Of a stretch of DNA of 64,000 nt, positions 56,711 to 64,000 are shown piece after piece. The DNA lies in assembly GCA_001599595.1 (NCBI GenBank), contig BCHH01000003.1, positions 957,931-1,021,930 of the forward strand. The letters are read 5' to 3'. Position numbers and translations under genes: made by a program. Source of the DNA: Beverwykella pulmonaria. Taxonomy: Eukaryota > Ascomycota > Dothideomycetes > Pleosporales > Melanommataceae. Numbering within the stretch: position 1 is the first letter of the stretch; each line of letters begins with the position of its first letter. The notes beneath the pieces are model-generated. The model saw nothing but the letters and a program-made list of their open reading frames with translations, was not told where the DNA came from and ran no database searches.

Positions 56711-57307
56711 TCATACTTCGGTGATAGCCACCAGAGTCATTTTCGGTGCTTCAGACTCCTCGACGACTTCCGCGCGCTTCTCCTTCTTTGCCGCAGGTGC
56801 CTTGGCGCCGTTTGCTGCAGAGGCGGCGGGGACATTGACACCGGCGTTGACGACGATACCGACACCGGCTCCTTCAGAGCCCAACTCGATCTTGGGGGCA
56901 TCCTTCATGGCCTCGCGGGCGTAGCTAAGGGCGGCATTGAAGCCAGCGAGATCGCGCTTGATCCACTGCATGGCCTCGGTAACGGCGGTCATGTGGTCTT
57001 CGGTGTTGCGACGGGAGAGATCGACGGATCGTTTAGCTGCACTTCGTTGAGCTGGTTGCGCGTTTTGACCCTCGGCGGGAGGGGCAGCTGCTTGCGCCGG
57101 GGCTTCTGTTTTTTGCTGACCTGCTCCGCCTCCTGCAGCGGCACCTGAGGCCAATGTTGCCATCAGCTCTGAGGCTGCACCCGCGTTTCCGAGCGAGATT
57201 TCACCGTCACCGACTACCAGGGCCGGTGAGTAGGCGCCCAAGTTGATGTTAAGGGGGACGGCAGAGACGGCGGCGACGAGCGCGACGAGGACGTGCTGAG
57301 GAAGCAT
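56711..57307 (-). CDS. Secreted Ala-rich protein with NINLGAYSPALVVGDGEIS motif
   Basis: Single exon, 198 aa. The signal peptide is MLPQHVLVALVAAVSAVP. The mature N-terminus LNINLGAYSPALVVGDGEI is a block I recall from unnamed secreted fungal proteins. The rest is Ala/Gly/Pro-rich with possible Kex2 sites (AKR, SRR, KEKR), so it may be processed. A helical middle part (MTAVTEAMQWIKRDLAGFNAAL) is the only ordered-looking segment. It has no cysteines. Function unknown; wall- or stress-associated is only a guess. Confidence 0.75.
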   Translation of the reverse strand: MLPQHVLVALVAAVSAVPLNINLGAYSPALVVGDGEISLGNAGAASELMATLASGAAAGGGAGQQKTEAPAQAAAPPAEGQNAQPAQRSAAKRSVDLSRRNTEDHMTAVTEAMQWIKRDLAGFNAALSYAREAMKDAPKIELGSEGAGVGIVVNAGVNVPAASAANGAKAPAAKKEKRAEVVEESEAPKMTLVAITEV

Positions 57308-59768
57308 CTTGTCGGTTTTGGGAGGGGTTTTGGGTGGTGGGATTTAAAAATTGGGTATTGATATACTGTTGGAGAAAGAATGAGACTGAATGCAAGAATA
57401 CGTGATCTTCTTTTGAACAAGTTAAAAGGTAAAAGACAAATAAAGACTATCGCTCGGCGACAGATAGAAATGTTGGTGAAGAAGTGAAGGTGAGTGGCCG
57501 GACTACAGAACTGAAAGAAGTGGGTTCTCGTCCATTATATATGGATTGAGGCCCGAGTAATGGAATCCGCAATGTCACCGACCCCCGCCAAGCCAGGCCC
57601 TCTGTTTTAAGGCGAGGTTGAAACTTCTGTGAAGCTGGGCCAAGAACAAGCACACTCAGCATGGCAGACGTCCCAAGTCAGCGCCGCTGCACTTGCTGCC
57701 AAGCATCTCCCGCCGTTTGAAGCCAGTTCGAAACTTCTGTGATGCCGAGCCAAGATTCAGAAGAGCCGGTGCGCGAGTCTGGGCATGCAGAGAGGCAATG
57801 GGGCAACTGTGGGATCCACGGGAAGGGCCGTGCATGTGGCTCGAGCGGCTCTGCTCCTGTTGCAGCCAAGATGGCCAGCCGCTTTGGGACAGCTTTGCTG
57901 TCACACATCCATAGGGACTGACGGACGCTTGCGGATCTGTGCTGAGGCATGTTTTGCTCTGGCCGTAGCGACTGCTGGAGGAGGAGAAACAACATCGAAA
58001 AGTCACCCGTAGGCCCTGTGCAGTTCTTTGGAAGGGTCTTCTTCCCTGAGTCGAATGCAAGATGGCGGTGCCAAGTCGACCGACGTGAATCGGAGCAACG
58101 CATGTGCATAAAGCGTGGTAGTATTGGCAGTGCTTGAAGGCCATTGGCAAGCTTGAGTTCCCCCGCCCATGCCAAGTGCGGATAGCCATGCCTCGACTCC
58201 TCCTGCGAGTCGCTGTGACCGGATATTCAACAGCCTTTTGCGGAGTAAAATGAAAGTTAGGGTGAGGCCGGCCAAGAGAGTTCGCCCATCATGGGGCAAC
58301 GTGCGTAACCTTAGGCACGGCAGCGCGAATTGGTGAGCTGGCAGCGCTTGGCGACATTTTCCGCGGGGTCTTCCTCTGCTGCTAGGCGCGGTGGGCTTCA
58401 GTCGTAGAAGCTTCGGGCGAGACAGTCAGCGTGTTGGCCAAGTGGATCGGCCATATGCTTCGGCGGCGTGGGAGGAGTTTGCGGTGTCAGATTTCAGGCT
58501 CCGAGGCGAATAAAAGGCTTGGCCCGCCCCGAAAAACAATCGACTCCGTCAAAGGTGCGACAAGCAATAGCTTGGCCCGCCGCGCGAGCTTGTGAAGCGC
58601 CGTCTTGGAGCAAAAAGCCTTGTATCAGACTCCACTCTGCGAACAGGCACTTACGTGGATGTGATGAGGCGCTTTATTGGCCGTCTGGGCAGCCCGATCT
58701 CATCAATTTGTGCACCCGTGAGCATCTCGACAAGAGCTCGGCGCATATGCAGACGCGGAGTGAAGGAGCTGTTAAGGACATTGTGATGATAATGATGCTC
58801 GCGAGGGCAGGAGGAGCCTATTGGGAGCAGGACAGGCATCGGAAAGCTGAAATTGCATGCCGGATTTTCTATTTTTCCGATCCAGCACGACTCCTGAAAT
58901 CAGGAGCTCGATAACATGCATCTTGGCAAAAAACCAGTATCTGCTGGCTTCCACTCTCGAACTTTGCTCGAAGGCACTTGAGTTCTCCTGCATCGTTCCC
59001 AACTCTCCCCAAGGGTAAGGACCACCTCCCAACACTCAAATTTACATTGAACTCGAGATCTTGAGGATAAACAGTTGTGTGAATCGATCTAGCAGCACGG
59101 TCTGTGGAGAAGACCCGCTGCCTAGTTGTCCCCCACAAAGGGCCCGCCCCCAGAATTCAACGATGCTTGAGTGAAGTAGTGAATTGCTTGGTGTTGCCAC
59201 GAGAATAAAGCCTGCCCACGTGCTAGCTATGAAGGAAGTTGACGAAAGGCCCACTGCCCAGATGTTTCCGCAATGGGTCCCGGGATCTAACGGCACTCAC
59301 TTGAGGTAATAGAATGCTTGGAATCAGGACAAGACTTTAGCCCGACAGCTATCGAGTAAGTTGATACAACAGACTCTGAAAGCTGAATCTCTCTAGCGCA
59401 CGCTAATCGATCTAGTCCTCCTAGCCTCCACTCCCTTGCTGCCTTACCATCTTCTACTCACACTTCTCCCATCGGTACGAAACGATCTGATGGATACGGT
59501 TGTAGAAGTCTCCTGGATATGCGCCCCAAACCTGACCTTCTTTATTGCCACCCGAGGTGCCTACCCCTTCGATCTTCACTTCTGTCTTCATCTGGAAGAC
59601 ATGGTCGGCTGTTGAACAGCCCGTCTTCCATCTCTTTGCAGGGACTTCAGATATCTGGCGCTGTCCGGTCTCTTGAGCACGCTTTTCTCCCCGTTCATCG
59701 ATGGATCCTAACGGGCCCTTTATGCTAACAGTATCGACAGACTAGCCTCAGATTAGCTACTTGCTAAA
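57308..59768. other. GC-rich gene-free region with local duplication
   Basis: Overlapping frames on both strands at 57650–58300 are compositional. A ~45-bp imperfect direct repeat is visible around GAAACTTCTGTGA at 57616–57650 and 57730–57765. Further right (58900–59500) nothing is recognisable. Confidence 0.4.
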
Positions 59769-60200
59769 CTATGAATCGGTTATGATACGAACTTCAGTGC
59801 CATCGGGAAGGTAATAGGTGAATTTCCATACTACTGACACGCCCTCAGTCAAGTAGTATCGAGCAAGAAGCTCCGTTCCATTTGTATCGGTATAAAGACG
59901 ATATCCGTCCGAATCATGGAACCTCCATTCGTGTGCACACCATCGGTATGATTCATTGGTTGCGCCGTTGTCGTATGCACCCATGGTTTGTGGGAGGCTC
60001 AGTGCTGTTCGCCAGACATCGTCGGCCTCGATTGCGCCCTTGTCGAATGTACCAAACATTTGCGAGACGACAGAGACGCGGTGGTCTTTGCTCTCGATCG
60101 GACACCCAGGGCCGTTGCTTTTCTCAACGGCAATGTAGGAACCTTCCGGGTAGGTGGCGAGGGCCAGGCCGAGAAGGGAGAGGAGGACGAGGCTCTTCAT
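59769..60200 (-). CDS. Small secreted protein, 143 aa
   Basis: Single exon. The signal peptide MKSLVLLSLLGLALA is clear. The mature part has two cysteines (GPGCPIE and YRWCAHEW), which could form one disulfide. It has an aromatic, beta-rich pattern (YRLYTDTNGTELLARYYL, VVWKFTYYLPDGTEV) and two potential N-glycosylation sites (NES and NGT). No known domain recognised. It is a plausible secreted effector or adhesion-type protein. The start has good context and the frame is undamaged. Confidence 0.72.
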   Translation of the reverse strand: MKSLVLLSLLGLALATYPEGSYIAVEKSNGPGCPIESKDHRVSVVSQMFGTFDKGAIEADDVWRTALSLPQTMGAYDNGATNESYRWCAHEWRFHDSDGYRLYTDTNGTELLARYYLTEGVSVVWKFTYYLPDGTEVRIITDS

Positions 60201-61523
60201 GCCGAAAGCAAACTCCTATGTCCAGTATGTATCGAGCTACTATTTTCAATCTTTATGAATTGTGCTGATGATAAGGCGAAGAAAAAAACAGGCAATGTAT
60301 GCCCTTTTGTATATCAGAGACTCCACATCCTGCACTTGCAGCCGTCGGTGTCAGGAGGTCAATCGGCATATCGAGTTGGTGACACGGCGTTGAGTGAAGG
60401 CTAAATGGATTTGAGGACATTGCTTGCCGCAGTACATCCTCTTCCCATCTTTACCTCCAAATGCGACGCCCGGAACGTTCCCCCGCATTCATTGTCACTT
60501 GGCGAAACTCTGGTCGTGTTTTGGCTCGCTGGAGACCGGGGCCAATATACTTTATGTACATTCGTACAGCCAGTCACTCAGAAATCCGGAGACCATCGAT
60601 ATGAAGTCTCAATACTTCATTGCAGTGCAGCAGAGATATCGTGAACATTGAGAGTGGGTACAAGACCAGTTGCCTTGAGGCTAGGACTGTAAGTACGGAT
60701 TCTACGCTGAAGACTGCAGAGCTCGAGTACATCTTGGTACGTCTCATATCACCCCTAATATCGAAAGGGGCATCGAAATCGACGGATGCACTTACAGTCG
60801 TAGATGGATTTGTTGTCCCATAGATGGCAGATCCAGAGGAGTCATCAAAATCCGGGGGTAATGGAAGCTGGGGAAGTGGGTCACCTGCTAGGGTATAATA
60901 TATTGCGATGCATTTAAACGAGGTCATGATTCGATGCATTTTTGTATAAAGTAAGACGAGGCGTCGTTGGAGAGGTAGGTGGAGATGGCTGGGCTGTACG
61001 CCTCGGGAGGGCATTGAGGTTCGGGACTAATTAGTTCCGCCGTGGAATTAGATGGCCGAGACAAAGATTTAATTTGGCGACCACACTCCGAATCCACAAT
61101 AAACCAACTGTGCATTTCTCGCGCGAGTGGTCATTTGTACCAGCGCTTGCTCTGTTGTCTGATCATATAGATGATTGTTTGGAGATCTACTTGGCCAGGA
61201 AAGGAGGGAGATTGGATAACGCGCGAGAAATACGAGGCAATTGTTGAACAGATTCTGCTTGACTACTTTGACAATAGATCAAGTAAGGATTTAACCAGCT
61301 GTTCTAAATTTGATATAGTTATATTTTCATGGTACACCAAGAGGCCCGATCGGGTAACCCGAACCCCACCATCAAATTTTCTCCGTCCCCCGAGCTTTAC
61401 TTTTCCCCTCATGCTTGCACTTATTGTTGAGTCCTAGTGTTCCCATCGTTCTCCACTTTATACATATTTTTATGCTATATATATCCTTACTAAATTTCGA
61501 AACCAGCATCAATCACAACAATA
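60201..61523. other. Intergenic upstream of tRNA gene
   Basis: Contains the promoter of the secreted protein on the left. A minus-strand frame at 60574–61014 has no motif or clear splice structure and was not called. Confidence 0.4.
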
Positions 61524-61561
61524 GGTTCGGTGGTGTAGTTGGTTATCACGTCAGTCTAACA

Positions 61562-61573
61562 TCGCTGTTAGTA
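61562..61573 (+). other. Canonical 12-nt tRNA intron
   Basis: Located directly after position 37. The intron bases TGTTAG complement the anticodon region CTAACA, giving the anticodon–intron helix recognised by tRNA-splicing endonuclease. Confidence 0.85.
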
Positions 61574-61588
61574 CACTGAAGGTCCCGG

Positions 61589-61639
61589 GTTAGTTAATCT
61601 GCTGCATAACTTTCCTAATAAGTTATTAACATTGGACAG
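61589..61639 (+). other. 51-bp GT…AG insertion in the tRNA T-arm
   Basis: Begins GTTAGT and ends GGACAG, with a CCTAATAAG and ATTAAC inside. Removing it exactly restores the T-stem and a 7-nt TTCAAAC loop. GGTT is repeated at both edges (61588–61591 and 61639–61642). The interior folds into a perfect 7-bp hairpin, ATAACTT with AAGTTAT. It may be a spliceosomal-type or introner-like intron, or a small insertion with target duplication. Confidence 0.6.
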
Positions 61640-61665
61640 GTTCAAACCCCGGCTGAATCAAAATA

Positions 61666-61671
61666 TTTTTT
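61666..61671 (+). terminator. Pol III T-run terminator of tRNA-Val
   Basis: Six T residues start five bases after the discriminator base, as expected for RNA polymerase III termination. Confidence 0.7.
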
Positions 61672-61746
61672 AGCTTCAACCTACCTTTTTGTTTGGAGGC
61701 TGAAGGCTAATGAGGAGTTGGCCTAACGAGAATTTTTTTAAGGAGA

Positions 61747-62417
61747 TGTTGTAAGAACTGACACTGTTGCCTTCGACTGCTTACAGGCGTTCCATGTACA
61801 ATACAATTTTAATAGAAAAAATAGTTTGTTGCCTTTCTCTAGAAAAAGAATTCTGCAGCTTTGTTTACATTATATTCTTTGGATACGCATAGAACTAAAA
61901 TGTGGTTTGAGCAGATTTACTGGCATACAGAGTATATAACGAGGGAGAGGTAAGAGACCATTTGAGGGAGTAGAATTTTTGTAGCGATAATGATTGTCGG
62001 TAACCCCGAGGTTATTCACGGTCACAGTAGAGGTAATCGGCTGGTTGAATGTATTACCACGTAGCAGTGGGCTCCAATACCGTAGTATTAGTGTCCTGCT
62101 TGTGTGGTGATGATATTCTTAAGGTTCTAAGATACGAGGATCCTTGAGGATCCTTGACTCAGAAAGCTGATCACGTGACTGCCGAGGATCCTTGAGGATC
62201 CTTGACTCAGAAAGCTGATCACGTGACTGCCGAGGATCCTTGAGGATCCTTGACTCAGAAAGCTAATCATGTGACTGCCGCCAGAGCGGGGAAATCACGT
62301 GATATCAACGCTGAGAAATCATGTGATACCAACACTGGCAACTCTCTAGATCGCCAGATCAACTAAAACGATCATCTAGAAACTGAAACTTAGAACCTTT
62401 GTAAACAATCTCCAACA
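61747..62417 (-). repeat. Putative 3' LTR of Ty1/copia element
   Basis: On the minus strand the interval starts TGTTGGAG and ends CAACA, giving TG…CA and a 5-bp terminal inverted repeat (TGTTG/CAACA). A purine-rich AGGGGAAACG lies directly before it, as a polypurine tract should. It follows the polyprotein end by about 25 bp. Length would be 671 bp. The partner LTR lies outside the window, so the edges are not confirmed. Confidence 0.5.
62135..62278 (+). repeat. Three 48-bp tandem units inside the LTR
   Basis: Exactly three 48-bp copies start at 62135, 62183 and 62231. Each holds two GAGGATCCTT motifs followed by a TCACGTGAC-type palindrome. Copies 1 and 2 are identical. Copy 3 differs at two sites, both G-to-A or C-to-T changes. 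Confidence 0.9.
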
Positions 62418-62442
62418 CGTTTCCCCTATCCGTAACCCCTAC

Positions 62443-64000
62443 TCATTCTGTAACTCCTGCTCCGCGTTCCACCCATCCCATAGTCTTGACTTCCACGTGA
62501 TTTGTATTAATTAGTTGACCTAGCGCGGATGATGCCTTGCTCTTTGTCATAGAATTAGCAGGGTTGCTGTCTCTATCTACCCATTTGACCTCTGCGATTT
62601 CCCTACGCTTATATGATTGCTGCAAGCACATAACGTTGATTATAAGGCGCTTCTTAGCAGTAGTGCCTAACTTGACTAAGCAGTCATAGAGTGATCTGGA
62701 ATTAGTACACAGAACAAGGGGTAGCTGAATCTGCAAGATGTGGTCTGCTGTGGATTTAAGTACTGCTGCGACGTTAAAGCTGTGGCCTATTGCGTAGAGT
62801 TCTGAAGCTAGGACGCTCCTAGTAACTCTCTTGCATTTGGTAGAGGACTAGTAGATAATATTGGCCCTGCCTGTGGCGTCTGCGAGCGTAATAACATAGC
62901 TAATCTGTAAGGAGAGGTCCTTGTTATTTGCAAAGGAGGCGTCTGTAAAGGCAACTAGGCGTAGGGTATTAACGTCCAACTTAAGATACTTAAGGCCTCT
63001 GTGTGGGTTGTTAACTTGCCATTAGATGCGCTTGTTTAAAGCTGTAATATTACTCTTCTTAGGACTAGTCACCTAGGTAGTAAAGGATAGATTAAAAGAA
63101 GCTTTAGGTTGGCAAGTGGAAGTAATATAGGCTCCTCTAGCTTGTTGTGCAGTGTACTGTTCCTTAGTTGTTAAAGCAGTGCGTACTTGGCCTCTAGAGC
63201 TAGTAGTAGAAATAGGGTGTTTGGCGTTAATAAGACTTAGGTTCTTGCACTAATTCTCTTAAGTAAGGAGTATATTGTGACTGTTAGAGATCTGTATGTT
63301 GCAGCTGTTAAATTTAAGGGCTTATTTAATAGTTAATTTCTCTCTTTCCTTAGCTAAGAATTCTGCTTGCTTAAGTTCCTTTTCCTCTGCTGCAGCAAAG
63401 GTCTTGTTAGCAAGAAATAGCGTATTATCTGTTTGCAGGCTAACAATGCTAGAGCTATTGTTGTTTGTGTACAGAAGGCAGGGGTTGTAGGTAGAAGGGT
63501 TTATCTTTAGCTAGTTAACGTGGTAATTATAATAGGTCTTGTACTAGTAGTTTCCTGCTTCTAGAACGCTGTAGAGAGGCTTAATAACTTTTAGGACAGT
63601 GCTATTCTTAAGTCCTAAGTGTTTAATTAGCTTAGTGGGAGGTCTAATGTAGATTGCTTGAACAAGGTTTGTGGCAGCTTGTACGTAAGCCTAAGATATG
63701 TCTCTAACATATAGTCTGTCCTCTAGGTTAGGGGTACTATGCTTTATAGCAGCAATACAGAGGATGAGGCGTTAACTTATACGTTGGATTGTAGGTGATT
63801 GCGTAAGGACAGTGCTCTTCTAGGGGTTGTTATAGGCCTGTACAACTAGTCTAGACTTCTTAAAGGCTTTCTTAGTGCCTTTAAACTTGACTTTGTTAAC
63901 AAAGCATAAGCTAAAGATGCGTGCACTAGCTAGAACGTCCTTTAGTGTAGTAAGCTTAAATACACCCTGTTTAAGCAAGCCTAAGATTTCTTTTAGGCGC
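62443..64000 (-). pseudogene. Ty1/copia reverse transcriptase–RNase H remnant with RIP-like mutations
   Basis: Reading the minus strand from the window edge gives copia RT text (ARIFSLCFVNKVKFKGTKKAF, KSRLVVQAYN), a frameshift near 63760, then further RT and finally RNase H. The RNase H region shows ASELYAIGHSFNVAA, LVLCTNSRSLYDCLVKLGTT and MCLQQSYKRREIAEVKW. Many TAG stops stand where Trp or Gln is expected (for example IIY*SSTKCKR). The RT box reads LLYTNNNSS where family members have two aspartates. The RNase H Asp after CT is also Asn. C-to-T and G-to-A changes explain nearly all of these. The element is dead and truncated by the window edge. Confidence 0.9.

Larger units (their letters stand above)
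61524..61660 (+). tRNA. tRNA-Val (anticodon AAC) with anticodon-loop intron and a second insertion in the T-arm
   Basis: The acceptor stem GGTTCGG pairs with CTGAATC (61653–61659) over all seven positions (two G·U), discriminator A at 61660. The D-arm has GTG/CAC with loop AGTTGGTTA. The anticodon stem TCAGT pairs perfectly with ACTGA (61575–61579), and the loop has U33, AAC and A37. A 12-nt intron follows position 37 (61562–61573). Its TGTTAG pairs with CTAACA of the anticodon loop, as in normal eukaryotic pre-tRNA. The T-stem CCGGG and CCCGG are complementary but are separated by a 51-bp insertion as well as the 7-nt loop. A T6 terminator follows at 61666. The B box GGTTCAAACCC is intact at 61639–61649. 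The gene is either functional with two introns or a freshly interrupted copy. Confidence 0.88.
61747..64000 (-). mobile_element. Ty1/copia LTR retrotransposon, partial
   Basis: Comprises the putative 3' LTR and the mutated pol region, continuing past the window end. It lies 86 bp downstream of the tRNA-Val gene. Ty1-type elements are known to integrate near Pol III genes. Confidence 0.8.

Noticed and set aside
57656..58300. Several overlapping frames of 75–177 codons on both strands
   Set aside because: Typical of GC-rich non-coding DNA; no splice-consistent extension or motif.
60574..61014. 146-codon minus-strand frame with a possible spliced gene
   Set aside because: No convincing start, donor–acceptor pair or domain.
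62135..62278. CRISPR-like regular repeats
   Set aside because: Units are contiguous with no spacers, in a eukaryotic LTR.

Overview
This is a nuclear fragment of a filamentous ascomycete (Pezizomycotina). Short GT–AG introns (41–136 bp, one of 215 bp) with CTAAY-type branch sites interrupt most genes. Single-copy fungal housekeeping genes are present (squalene synthase, LSm3, a mitotic cyclin B, EDC3, a YBP/glomulin-family protein). HET-domain incompatibility genes, dispersed 5S rRNA genes and a copia retroelement with repeat-induced point mutation (RIP)-like damage fit the same group. The class (Leotiomycetes or Dothideomycetes, for example) cannot be fixed from the window alone.

Layout. 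0–8 kb: the 3' end of a Lys/Arg-rich protein gene, a HET-domain gene (-), a small hypothetical gene (-) and squalene synthase ERG9 (-, four exons). 9–21 kb: an accessory, gene-poor stretch. A 1404-bp DD38E DNA transposon sits inside a 5S rRNA gene, and the intact empty-site copy of that 5S gene lies 8 kb away on the other strand. The stretch also has a secreted serine peptidase-like gene, a secreted SH3b-like cysteine-rich protein, and a 58-aa predicted N-myristoylated Cys/His protein hidden across one intron. 21.7–28.3 kb: one large HET–NACHT–ankyrin–ZZ gene (a fungal NLR) with a nearly homogenised ankyrin array broken by an 801-bp assembly gap. 29–53.9 kb: a dense, conserved housekeeping block (rhomboid-labelled membrane protein, BTB protein, type I membrane protein, YBP family gene divergent from LSM3, cyclin B divergent from a Zn2Cys6 gene, transglutaminase-like gene, EDC3, DUF1749 hydrolase). 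54–61 kb: sparse, with two small secreted proteins. 61.5–64 kb: a tRNA-Val(AAC) gene followed 86 bp downstream by a decayed Ty1/copia element (LTR plus mutated RT–RNase H, on the minus strand).

The most unusual signals are as follows. (1) The tRNA-Val gene has a canonical anticodon-loop intron plus a 51-bp GT…AG insertion exactly at its T-stem/T-loop junction. (2) The 5S rRNA gene is split by a transposon, and its empty site in the same window defines a 3-bp GCG target duplication. (3) Five single N bases in that transposase all fall at codon position 1 before AA, AG or GA, where a T would make a stop. (4) The fungal NLR carries an alternating two-type ankyrin array. (5) A 40-bp element is shared upstream of the two small putative effector-like genes.

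Genes were read from open frames joined at visible splice signals. No alignment or database search was possible, so family names rest on recognised motifs.
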